Shown piece by piece: positions 42,670-50,370 of a DNA stretch of 64,000 bases. The stretch comes from Sphingopyxis sp. (GTDB lineage Bacteria; Pseudomonadota; Alphaproteobacteria; Sphingomonadales; Sphingomonadaceae): the NCBI RefSeq assembly GCF_016704835.1, contig NZ_JADIZJ010000001.1, forward strand, positions 1,225,001-1,289,000. Direction: 5' to 3'. The translations under genes were made by a program, and so were the position numbers. Position 1 is the first letter of the stretch. The number at the start of each line of letters is the position of its first letter. The notes beneath the pieces are model-generated. The model searched no databases. It was not told where the DNA came from and was given only the letters and a program-made list of their open reading frames with translations.

Positions 42670-43473
42670 TCAGTCCTGATGCGGCTGAATGTTCACCGCG
42701 GCGAATTTGCCGCGGTCATCGACTTCGATGTCGAACGCGACGCGGTCGCCTTCGTCGAGGCCCGCCATGCCGGCGCGCTGCACCGCGCTGATGTGGACAA
42801 AGGCATCGGCCTGTCCGTCGTCGCGCGCGATAAAGCCGAAGCCCTTCGTCGTGTTGAAGAATTTGACGGTGCCCGAGGTGCGTTCGCCGGTCAGCTGACG
42901 ACGGCCGCGCGCGCCGCCCGGGGCTGCGCCGGGGCCGCGATCGTCACGGCGCGGTCCGCTATCTTCGATCGGCATCGGCTCGCCTTCGATCTTGATATCG
43001 ATCGCCGACACCTTGCCGTTGCGCTCGACGAGGGTGAAGCCGAGCGGCTGGCCCGAAGCGAGCCCCTGAAGCCCCGCTTGTTCGACCGCGCTGATGTGCA
43101 CGAACACGTCCTCGCCGCCATCGTCGCGCGCGACAAAGCCGAAGCCTTTCGCCGCGTTGAAGAATTTGACGGTGCCATTGCCTTCGCCGACAACCTGTGC
43201 CGGCATGCCGCCGCCACGTCCGCCGCCGAAGCCGCCACCGCCGCCGCCGCGATCACCGCCACCGAAGCCGCCGCCTGGACGATCGCCGCCGCCGAAACCG
43301 CCACCGGGGCGGTCACCGCCGCCAAAGCCGCCGCGGTCGCCAAACCCGCCACCGCGATTGCCGCCGCCATAGCTGTCGCCGCCATAAGGTGCAGGTTCGA
43401 AGCTGTCGAAATTGCCGAAATCATCGCGCTTGCCGCGCCCCCGCTGGCCGCGGCGATCCTTGTTGAAACTCAT
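42670..43473 (-). CDS. Two-domain cold-shock protein with glycine-rich N-terminal arm
   Basis: A 267-residue protein. The N-terminal 90 residues are low-complexity and basic, with RGG and repeated RPGGGFGGGD units. Two cold-shock domains follow: GTVKFFNAAKGFGFVARDDG with DVFVHISAVE, and GTVKFFNTTKGFGFIARDDG with DAFVHISAVQ. Each has the RNP1/RNP2-like aromatic residues that bind single-stranded nucleic acid. Twin cold-shock domains are known in alphaproteobacteria. The long glycine-rich arm is unusual and suggests RNA-driven self-association (inferred). Confidence 0.92.
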   Translation of the reverse strand: MSFNKDRRGQRGRGKRDDFGNFDSFEPAPYGGDSYGGGNRGGGFGDRGGFGGGDRPGGGFGGGDRPGGGFGGGDRGGGGGGFGGGRGGGMPAQVVGEGNGTVKFFNAAKGFGFVARDDGGEDVFVHISAVEQAGLQGLASGQPLGFTLVERNGKVSAIDIKIEGEPMPIEDSGPRRDDRGPGAAPGGARGRRQLTGERTSGTVKFFNTTKGFGFIARDDGQADAFVHISAVQRAGMAGLDEGDRVAFDIEVDDRGKFAAVNIQPHQD

Positions 43474-43735
43474 TGTCTAATAGTCGCTTTCGGTTCGTCC
43501 ATACCCCATTCGATCGGCGCCTTGCGCCGGACGGGGACGCACTACACCACGGGCACAGACTCGCCCCATGCCGCTAACGACGCAATATATAGCTTAAACA
43601 GATGGCATCTGCGAACGGAAAATTCAAAACTGCGATGCGGTCTGTCGCACAGTTTATCCCATCGTTGCGGCGGGCTGCTCGGGACCGCGAAAACCAGTCA
43701 TTGAGCGGCAAGGCGGCTTCGCCTAAGGCGGGCGG

Positions 43736-44353
43736 ATGACCGTATATTTCCACGAAGAAGATTTGCCCGCGGGTACGCTGGGTCCCGGCGCCGTCGCGAT
43801 CGACACCGAAACCATGGGCCTCAACCCGCTGCGCGACCGGCTGTGTCTGGTGCAGATCAGCGACGGGTCGGGCGACGAGCACCTCGTCCGCTTTGCACCG
43901 GGCAGCGCTTATGACGCACCGGTACTCAAAGCGATATTGACTGACCCCAAAAGATTGAAATTATTCCATTTTGCGCGATTCGATATCGCGGCCCTGCAGC
44001 AGGCGCTCGGCGTCGTGACCGCGCCCGTCTATTGCACCAAGATCGCCTCGAAACTGATCCGCACCTACACCGACCGCCACGGGCTGAAGGAATTGGTGCG
44101 CGAATTGCTGGGCCAGGAGGTGTCGAAACAGCAGCAGTCGAGCGACTGGGGCGCCGCCGAACTCAGCGACGCGCAGCGCGATTATGCGGCGAGCGACGTG
44201 CGCTTTCTGCACGCCATGAAAGAGATCCTCGATGTGCGGCTGGCGCGCGAGGGGCGCACGCAATTGGCGCAGGCCTGTTTCGATTTCCTGCCGACGCGCG
44301 CCGTGCTCGACCTGGCCGGTTGGCCCGAGGTCGATATTTTCGCGCACACCTAA
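43736..44353 (+). CDS. nrnC: RNase D-family 3'-5' exoribonuclease, NrnC type
   Basis: A 205-residue protein with the DEDDy exonuclease signature: DTETMGLNPLRDRLCLVQIS, FHFARFDIAALQQALGV, YCTKIASKLIRTYTDRHGLK and DYAASDVRFLHAMKEIL. It lacks HRDC domains, and its length matches NrnC, which degrades diribonucleotides and other nanoRNAs in alphaproteobacteria. It is 12 nt upstream of lptC and probably in one operon with lptC-lptA. RNase D itself is longer. Confidence 0.9.
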   Translation: MTVYFHEEDLPAGTLGPGAVAIDTETMGLNPLRDRLCLVQISDGSGDEHLVRFAPGSAYDAPVLKAILTDPKRLKLFHFARFDIAALQQALGVVTAPVYCTKIASKLIRTYTDRHGLKELVRELLGQEVSKQQQSSDWGAAELSDAQRDYAASDVRFLHAMKEILDVRLAREGRTQLAQACFDFLPTRAVLDLAGWPEVDIFAHT

Positions 44354-44365
44354 AGAGCGATTCGC

Positions 44366-45004
44366 ATGTCCGAACGCGCCGATCTTGACCGCACGATGCG
44401 CCGCCTATGGGCGGCGAGTGGGTCAAGTCACGACCGCGTCGTGCGCATCCTGCGTTATGGCCTGCCGCTCGTCATCGGTGTCGTTGCCGCGGTGCTGGTT
44501 TTTTCACCTTTCTCTCAGCGCTCGGAAATCAGCTTCCTGCTCGCCAAGGACAAGGTCGATATGGCGACCGAGCGAATGAAGGTGACCCGCGCCGAATATC
44601 GCGGCCAGGATGCGAAGGGCCAGCCCTTTGCCCTGCTGGCGGGCAGCGCGGTGCAGAAGAGCTCGGCCGAACCGATCGTGCGCATGACCGACCTGTCGGG
44701 GGCGATCCGCCTGACCGACGGACCGGCGACGATCGTCGCCCGGAACAGCGCCTATAATATGGAAACCGAAAAGGTCGCGGTGCCGGGACTGGTCCAGGTC
44801 AAAAGCGCCGACGGATACAGGATCGATGCCAGCAATGTGTCGATCGACCTCAAAACCCGAACCCTGACCGGGCAGGGCGGCGTCAACGGGACGTTGAACA
44901 TCGGCAATTTTTCGGCCAACCAGCTGTCCGCCGATCTCGACCAGCGGATCGTGCGCCTGCAGGGCAATGCGCGGCTGCGGATCAACCAGGGAGTGCTCAA
45001 ATGA
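44366..45004 (+). CDS. lptC: LPS export protein LptC
   Basis: LptC is the single-helix inner-membrane protein that receives LPS from LptB2FG and passes it to LptA. The 212-residue product has one membrane helix (about 31-48), then a jelly-roll domain with VTRAEYRGQDAKGQPFALLA and GQGGVNGTLNIGNFSANQLS. Its stop overlaps the lptA start (ATGA). The family is poorly conserved but position and structure agree. Confidence 0.88.
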   Translation: MSERADLDRTMRRLWAASGSSHDRVVRILRYGLPLVIGVVAAVLVFSPFSQRSEISFLLAKDKVDMATERMKVTRAEYRGQDAKGQPFALLAGSAVQKSSAEPIVRMTDLSGAIRLTDGPATIVARNSAYNMETEKVAVPGLVQVKSADGYRIDASNVSIDLKTRTLTGQGGVNGTLNIGNFSANQLSADLDQRIVRLQGNARLRINQGVLK

Positions 45005-45579
45005 ACCGCTTTTCGCCGATGAAGAGCCTGGTGGTGGCCGGTGCGGGCTTTGCGCTGACGAGCCTTGCTCTGTTGTCAGCGGGTACCGGCGGCGACCCCG
45101 CGCAGGCGCAGGCACTCGCGAACCACAACAGCAACGCCCCGGTCGATTTCGCCGCGAACAGCATCGAGGTGCAGGACCGCGCCGACCGCGTCGTGATTTC
45201 GGGCAATGTCCGCGTGACGCAGGCAGGGATGACCTTGACCGCGGCGCGGATGACCGTCGCTTATTCGCGTCAAGGCGGCACCGACGTCAACCGGCTGGAC
45301 GCGACCGGCGGCGTCGTGGTGACCAAGGGTGACGAGCGCGCTTCGGGCAATGTCGCGATCTATGATCTCGACCGCCGTCTGATCACGATGGTCGGCAATG
45401 TCGAGTTGCGTCAGCGTGGCAATAATCTGCGCGGCGGGCGGATGGTGATCGATCTCAACAGCGGCCGCGCGACGGTCGACGGGCGCGGCGCGGCGCGCGG
45501 TCCCGATGGCAATCCGATCGCGGGCGGCACGGGCGGGCGCGTCACTGGCACCTTCACGGTACCGGAAAGAAAGCAGTAA
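45001..45579 (+). CDS. lptA: LPS transport periplasmic protein LptA
   Basis: LptA forms the periplasmic bridge for LPS transport. The 192-residue protein has a signal peptide (to about AQA, residue 36) and OstA repeats: IEVQDRADRVVISGNVRVTQ, LTAARMTVAYSRQ and RGGRMVIDLNSGRATVDG. It is coupled to lptC by an ATGA overlap. In many proteobacteria lptB comes next; here it does not, and the following DNA has only a small frame and a repeat. Confidence 0.92.
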   Translation: MNRFSPMKSLVVAGAGFALTSLALLSAGTGGDPAQAQALANHNSNAPVDFAANSIEVQDRADRVVISGNVRVTQAGMTLTAARMTVAYSRQGGTDVNRLDATGGVVVTKGDERASGNVAIYDLDRRLITMVGNVELRQRGNNLRGGRMVIDLNSGRATVDGRGAARGPDGNPIAGGTGGRVTGTFTVPERKQ

Positions 45580-45682
45580 CCAGCGCTTTTTACGCTTCTG
45601 CAACCATGCGCCTTCACCATCGGCGCAGGGACCAGAACCATAGCGGTGCCGGGGGGACGCCGCGTTTCGAAAGCAAGCCCCC

Positions 45683-45832
45683 ATGCGCTTCTCCCCGCTT
45701 GTTCCGCCGCGCCGCCCGTTGTTTGGCCGCCGTACCGAACCGCCTGCGGCGACCATCCCGGCCCCGACGTCCGAAGAACGGCGCCTGATCGACCGGATCC
45801 TGCGGCATGTGGGACCGCGCGAGAAATTCTAG
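45683..45832 (+). CDS. Possible small basic protein
   Basis: A 49-residue frame starting MRFSPLVPPRRPLFGRRTEP and ending HVGPREKF. The second half (EERRLIDRILRHVGPR) could be an amphipathic helix. It lies between lptA and a hairpin repeat. No clear ribosome site was found, and I know no family. It may be a real short gene or chance. Confidence 0.3.
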   Translation: MRFSPLVPPRRPLFGRRTEPPAATIPAPTSEERRLIDRILRHVGPREKF

Positions 45833-45850
45833 CACGGCCGTCCTTATGGC

Positions 45851-45928
45851 CGTCATCCCGGCGAAGGCCGGCATCTCTCCGCTGCGGTTCGGCGTGCCGT
45901 TGAGATTCCGGCCGTTGCCGCGATGACG
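45851..45928. repeat. Interspersed hairpin repeat family A, full copy
   Basis: Two 27 nt arms (45851-45877 and 45902-45928) are inverted copies with 23 of 27 positions paired, around a 24 nt loop. The right arm matches the copy at 7576-7601. It lies just upstream of the ABC transporter gene. Confidence 0.75.
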
Positions 45929-46001
45929 AATTGACACGGTTGCTTCATTTCCCCGTTCAGTTCGCTTGGCCTTCCGCCGCCGTGCCTCTACATGGGCGCC
46001 C

Positions 46002-47816
46002 ATGCCGCCCGACACGCTCACTTCCGCCGACGCGGCCAAAGAACCGCCCGTTCTCGACACGCTGAAGCGTTTCCTGCCCTATTTATGGCCTGTGGGCCAT
46101 ACCGGGCACAAGGTGCGGATCGTTGGTGCGGGGCTGATCGTGCTCGCGTCGAAGGGCGTCCAGCTGTCGATGGGGTTCCTCTATGGCGCCGCGATCGACA
46201 AGATGGTGCCGGGGATGGAAGAGGGCGTCGCGCTAGCGATCGGGCTCGTCCTCGCTTATGCCGGCGCGCGCTTTGCCGGGGTGCTGTTCGATAATCTGCG
46301 CAACGTCGTGTTCGAGCGCGTCGGGCAGGATGCGACGCGCGAGCTGGCGATCGCCACCTTCAGCCACCTGCACGCGCTGAGCCTGCGTTTCCATCTCGCG
46401 CGGCGGACGGGCGAGGTGACCAAGGTGATCGAGCGCGGGACCAAGAGCATCGACACGATGCTCTATTTCCTGCTGTTCAACATCGCGCCGACGATCATCG
46501 AATTGCTCGCCGTGCTGATTATCTTCTGGACCAAGTTCAGCTTTGGCCTCGCCAGCGCGACCGCGCTGATGGTCATCGTTTATATCATCTTCACCCGCAA
46601 GGTGACCGACTGGCGCAACGCGCTGCGCACCCAGATGAACGACCTCGACACGCTGACCATCGGGCGCAGCGTCGACAGCCTGCTCAACTACGAGACGGTC
46701 AAATATTTCGGCGCCGAAGAGCGCGAAGCGGCGCGCTACCGCGACGTTGCCGATCGTTATGCCAAGGCCGCGGTGAAAAGTGAAAACAGCCTGGCGTGGC
46801 TCAACATCGGCCAGAGCCTGGTCACCAACGCCGCGTTGGCGGGCGCCATGGCGTACACCGTGTGGGGCTGGTCGACGGGTGAATATAAGGTCGGCGACGT
46901 GGTGCTGGTGAACACGCTGCTCGCGCAGCTGTTTCGCCCGCTCGACATGCTCGGCATGGTCTACCGCGTCATCCGCCAGGGGCTGATCGACATGGAGGCG
47001 ATGTTCCGCCTGATCGACACGCCGCCCGAAATCAGCGACGCGCCGGGCGCGGGGCCGTTGGTGGTGAACGGCGGCGCGGTGGCGTTCGATAATGTGGTGT
47101 TCGGTTACGAGCCCGACCGCACGATCCTTAACGGGGTGAGCTTTGCGGTCGGTGCCGGCGAAACGCTGGCGATCGTCGGGCCGTCGGGCGCGGGCAAATC
47201 GACGATCGCGCGGCTATTGTTCCGTTTCTATGATCCGCAGGGCGGGCGGATCACGATCGACGATCAGGATATTGCCGCGGTGACGCAGGCCAGCCTGCGC
47301 GGCGCGATCGGCATCGTCCCGCAGGACACCGTGCTGTTCAACGACAGCATCGGCTATAACATCGCTTATGGCCGCGAAGGGGCGGGTGCCGACGAGGTCG
47401 CGGCGGCCGCCGAGGGCGCGGCGGTCGACGGCTTTATCGCGATCCTGCCGCAAGGTTATGATACCGAGGTCGGCGAACGTGGGTTGAAACTGTCGGGCGG
47501 CGAGAAACAGCGCGTCGCGATTGCGCGGACCCTGCTCAAAAACCCGCCGGTGCTGATCCTCGACGAAGCGACGAGCGCGCTCGACAGCCGCACCGAGGCG
47601 GCGATCCAGGACACGCTTGAACGGATTTCCGAACGCCGCACGACCTTGGTGATCGCACACCGGCTGTCGACGGTGACGGGTGCTGACCGCATCATCGTGC
47701 TCGACCACGGCCGCGTTGCGGAGACGGGGACGCACGACCAGCTGCTGCGGATGCGCGGGCTTTATGCCGATATGTGGGCGCGGCAGCAGGCGGAGAAGGA
47801 GGAGGGGACGGTTTAG
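46002..47816 (+). CDS. Atm1-type ABC exporter (fused permease and ATPase)
   Basis: A 604-residue half-transporter with six membrane helices (to about residue 310) and an ATPase domain: Walker A GPSGAGKST, signature LSGGEKQR, Walker B VLILDEATSALD and the H-loop IAHRLSTV. The N-terminus and the SLLNYETVKYFGAEEREAAR segment are typical of Atm1/ABCB7, which export glutathione-linked sulfur or metal species. The Novosphingobium Atm1 was studied for heavy-metal detoxification. ATG at 46002 is preferred. The ars operon follows. Confidence 0.9.
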   Translation: MPPDTLTSADAAKEPPVLDTLKRFLPYLWPVGHTGHKVRIVGAGLIVLASKGVQLSMGFLYGAAIDKMVPGMEEGVALAIGLVLAYAGARFAGVLFDNLRNVVFERVGQDATRELAIATFSHLHALSLRFHLARRTGEVTKVIERGTKSIDTMLYFLLFNIAPTIIELLAVLIIFWTKFSFGLASATALMVIVYIIFTRKVTDWRNALRTQMNDLDTLTIGRSVDSLLNYETVKYFGAEEREAARYRDVADRYAKAAVKSENSLAWLNIGQSLVTNAALAGAMAYTVWGWSTGEYKVGDVVLVNTLLAQLFRPLDMLGMVYRVIRQGLIDMEAMFRLIDTPPEISDAPGAGPLVVNGGAVAFDNVVFGYEPDRTILNGVSFAVGAGETLAIVGPSGAGKSTIARLLFRFYDPQGGRITIDDQDIAAVTQASLRGAIGIVPQDTVLFNDSIGYNIAYGREGAGADEVAAAAEGAAVDGFIAILPQGYDTEVGERGLKLSGGEKQRVAIARTLLKNPPVLILDEATSALDSRTEAAIQDTLERISERRTTLVIAHRLSTVTGADRIIVLDHGRVAETGTHDQLLRMRGLYADMWARQQAEKEEGTV

Positions 47817-47835
47817 TCCGCTTCTCTCACAACAT

Positions 47836-47900
47836 TTCGAATATTATCGAATTATCCATTGACGCCCCGCTCTGATTTCCATATTTCGACAATTATCGAA
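47836..47900 (+). promoter_or_regulatory. ars promoter with two ArsR-type operators
   Basis: Two 16 bp palindromes of form TTCGA-N6-TCGAA are at 47836-47851 and 47885-47900. TTGACG at 47859-47864 is a good -35; a weak -10 lies 17 nt on, overlapping the second operator. The motif resembles ArsR/SmtB-family sites. The second ends 14 nt before the arsR ATG. Binding by ArsR is inferred. Confidence 0.7.
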
Positions 47901-47914
47901 TCACGGAGGTGGCG

Positions 47915-48259
47915 ATGGAGTCGGAGACGGTTGTTCGCGCGCTGAGCGCGCTCGCGCAGGAGCATCGGTTGGCGCTGTTCCGGCTGCTCGTACAGGCGGG
48001 GCCGGAAGGGCTTGCCGCGGGCGCGATTGCCGAGGCGCTGGGGGTGCCCGCGTCGTCACTCAGCTTTCACCTCGCGCAGTTGAACAACGCCGGGCTGATC
48101 GCGCAGCGGCGCGACGGCCGGTCGCTGATCTATTCGGCCGATTATGGCGCGATGACCGCGCTGCTTGGCTTCCTGATGGAAAATTGTTGCGGGGGCGCGG
48201 TCTGCGTGCCTGCCGCGCCCTGTAACACCAAAGATACGACAGAAAGGACTGCCGCATGA
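47915..48259 (+). CDS. arsR: ArsR-family metalloregulator
   Basis: A 114-residue winged-helix repressor: VVRALSALAQEHRLALFRLL, LGVPASSLSFHLAQLNNAGL and RRDGRSLIYSADYGAM. The C-terminal ENCCGGAVCVPAAPC provides vicinal and nearby cysteines for As(III) sensing, different from the CxC of E. coli ArsR. ATG at 47915 has CGGAGG 5 nt upstream. It heads arsR-arsI-arsC-acr3, all on the same strand. Confidence 0.92.
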   Translation: MESETVVRALSALAQEHRLALFRLLVQAGPEGLAAGAIAEALGVPASSLSFHLAQLNNAGLIAQRRDGRSLIYSADYGAMTALLGFLMENCCGGAVCVPAAPCNTKDTTERTAA

Positions 48260-48735
48260 GCCGGTTTCATTTGCATGTCGGGGTTGCCGACCTCGACAAG
48301 TCGATCGCTTTTTACTCGGGGCTGTTCGGCACCGCGCCAAGCGTGACCAAGCCCGATTATGCGAAATGGATGCTCGACGATCCGCGAATCAATTTCGCGA
48401 TCTCGGTGCGCGACGGCGCGCATCGCGGGATTGAGCATGTCGGCTTGCAGGTCGAGGATGAAGCGGAGCTGGCGGCGGTCTATGGGCGACTGAAAGATGC
48501 CGGAGCCCCGGTTTTGGAGGAAGGCGCGACGACCTGTTGTTACGCCAAATCCGAAAAGAGCTGGGTCGCCGATCCCGATGGCGTGGTGTGGGAAGCCTTC
48601 CTGACCAACGGCGAAGCGACGGTGTACGGCGACAGCCCCGATTTTGCGCTGCTGGCATCGGACAATGCCGCCGAGGGCGCGTGCTGCGTTCCCACCATGC
48701 CGCAGGCGGCTCCGGTCAAGGTCGGCTGCTGCTGA
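48256..48735 (+). CDS. arsI: ArsI/CadI-type metalloenzyme (C-As lyase family)
   Basis: A 159-residue VOC-fold protein: RFHLHVGVADLDKSIAFYSG, HRGIEHVGLQVEDEAEL and GATTCCYAKSEKSWVADPDG. The vicinal cysteine pair CC within the TTCCYAKSEK motif is characteristic of ArsI, which cleaves carbon-arsenic bonds in trivalent organoarsenicals. The C-terminus has further cysteines (CCVP and a final GCC) that may bind arsenic. It overlaps arsR (ATGA). Confidence 0.88.
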   Translation: MSRFHLHVGVADLDKSIAFYSGLFGTAPSVTKPDYAKWMLDDPRINFAISVRDGAHRGIEHVGLQVEDEAELAAVYGRLKDAGAPVLEEGATTCCYAKSEKSWVADPDGVVWEAFLTNGEATVYGDSPDFALLASDNAAEGACCVPTMPQAAPVKVGCC

Positions 48736-48736
48736 C

Positions 48737-49246
48737 ATGACCGCGGGGGAGGGGCTGAACATATTGGTGCTGTGTACGGGCAATTCGGCACGCAGTATTT
48801 TGGGCGAAGCCATCATCGCGCGAAAGGGCGCGGGCCGGGTTCGCGCGTACAGTGCAGGGAGCCAGCCGAAAGGCGTGCCGCATCCCGGCGCGCTCCGGCT
48901 CCTGGCGCGCGAGGGCTATGACATAGCGGCTTTCCGCTCGAAAAGCTGGGATGAATTTGCCGCGCCCGGCGCGCCGCGCATCGACATCGCGATCACCGTT
49001 TGTGCCAATGCGGCGGGCGAGGCGTGCCCGCTGTTCACCGGCGCGCCGGTGCGCGCGCATTGGGGGCTGCCCGATCCCGCCGATGTCGCATGCGACGAGG
49101 CGGCGGTCGATGCCGCCTTTGCCGAAACATACCGCCTGCTCGACATGCGCGTCCGTGCGATGCTGGCGCTGCCGCTCGAAACCATGACCCCGGCGGAGCG
49201 GCGCGCTGCGCTGAACGCCATTGGCGCGATGGAAGGGGCCGCCTGA
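48737..49246 (+). CDS. arsC: Arsenate reductase, low-molecular-weight phosphatase type
   Basis: A 169-residue enzyme with the P-loop LVLCTGNSARSILGEAII, where the catalytic Cys sits in CTGNSARS, and the later GLPDPADV segment with the catalytic Asp. It reduces As(V) to As(III) for export by Acr3. It resembles the LMW-PTPase branch rather than the glutaredoxin type. It starts 1 nt after arsI and abuts acr3. Confidence 0.9.
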   Translation: MTAGEGLNILVLCTGNSARSILGEAIIARKGAGRVRAYSAGSQPKGVPHPGALRLLAREGYDIAAFRSKSWDEFAAPGAPRIDIAITVCANAAGEACPLFTGAPVRAHWGLPDPADVACDEAAVDAAFAETYRLLDMRVRAMLALPLETMTPAERRAALNAIGAMEGAA

Positions 49247-49247
49247 C

Positions 49248-50303
49248 ATGCAACGCCGCCGCCTCGGCTTTCTCGACCGTTATCTGACGCTGTGGATTTT
49301 CCTCGCGATGGCATTGGGCGTCGCGCTGGGGACGCTGTTTCCGGCGCTGCCGGCGCGGATCGACGCGATGAGCGTCGGGACGACAAACCTGCCGATCGCG
49401 ATCGGCCTGATCCTGATGATGTACCCGCCGCTGGCGCGGGTGCGCTATGCCGCGCTGCCGCAGGTGTTCGAGGATCGGCGGGTGCTGATGCTGTCGCTGG
49501 TCCAGAACTGGCTGATCGGCCCGGTGCTGATGTTCGTCCTCGCGGTGATCTTCCTGCGCGACGAGCCCGCCTATATGACCGGGGTTATCCTGATCGGCCT
49601 CGCGCGCTGCATCGCGATGGTGCTGGTGTGGAACCAGCTGGCGAAGGGCGACAATCAATATGTCGCGGCGCTGGTCGCGTTCAACTCGCTGTTCCAGATT
49701 CTGTTTTTCAGCGCCTATGCGTGGTTTTTCCTGACCTTCCTGCCGCCGTTGCTCGGGCTGGAGGGGCAGCTGATCGCCATCGACACCTGGATGATCGCCG
49801 AGGCGGTGCTGATCTATCTCGGCATCCCCTTCCTCGCCGGGTTCCTGACCCGCACGCTGCTGGTGCGCGCGAAGGGCGAGCAATGGTACGAAACCCGCTT
49901 CCTGCCGCGCATCGCGCCGATCACCCTGGTCGCGCTGCTGTTCACCATCGCCGCGATGTTCAGCCTAAAGGGCGGCGAAATCCTGACGCTGCCGTTCGAC
50001 GCGCTGCGCATCGCGGTGCCGCTGACGATCTATTTCGTCCTACAATTTGTGATCAGTTTTGCGATGGGCAAATGGATTGCCGCCGATTATCCGCGCACCA
50101 CCGCGGTCGCCTTTACCGCGGCGGGCAATAATTTCGAGCTGGCGATCGCGGTCGCGATTGCGGCGTTCGGGCTGGCTTCGCCGGTGGCCTTTGCCGCAGT
50201 GATCGGCCCGCTGGTCGAGGTGCCGGTGCTGATCCTGCTCGTCAACCTGGCCTTCTGGTTCGGGCGGCGCTGGTTCCCGGACAGCGTGCCGCACGACAAC
50301 TGA
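49248..50303 (+). CDS. acr3: Acr3-family arsenite efflux permease
   Basis: A 351-residue protein with ten membrane segments. Conserved features are LILMMYPPLARVRY, GLARCIAMVLVWNQLAKGDN (with the conserved Cys of Acr3) and TAAGNNFELAIAVAIAAFG. Acr3 extrudes arsenite in exchange for protons. ATG at 49248 is 1 nt after the arsC stop, so translation is coupled. It completes the arsenic operon. Confidence 0.95.
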   Translation: MQRRRLGFLDRYLTLWIFLAMALGVALGTLFPALPARIDAMSVGTTNLPIAIGLILMMYPPLARVRYAALPQVFEDRRVLMLSLVQNWLIGPVLMFVLAVIFLRDEPAYMTGVILIGLARCIAMVLVWNQLAKGDNQYVAALVAFNSLFQILFFSAYAWFFLTFLPPLLGLEGQLIAIDTWMIAEAVLIYLGIPFLAGFLTRTLLVRAKGEQWYETRFLPRIAPITLVALLFTIAAMFSLKGGEILTLPFDALRIAVPLTIYFVLQFVISFAMGKWIAADYPRTTAVAFTAAGNNFELAIAVAIAAFGLASPVAFAAVIGPLVEVPVLILLVNLAFWFGRRWFPDSVPHDN

Positions 50304-50370
50304 GGCTTTTCACCACGAAATTCATTGGGTTGGGTTGACCCCCCGCGTGCCCGCCCCCTAGGCATGAACC

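Noticed and set aside
43197..43330. Tandem short repeats resembling a CRISPR or satellite
   Set aside because: These are codon repeats of the glycine-rich coding region, with no unique spacers.
43094..43372. 92-residue proline-rich plus-strand frame
   Set aside because: It is the reverse of the glycine-rich arm of the cold-shock gene, where glycine codons read as proline.
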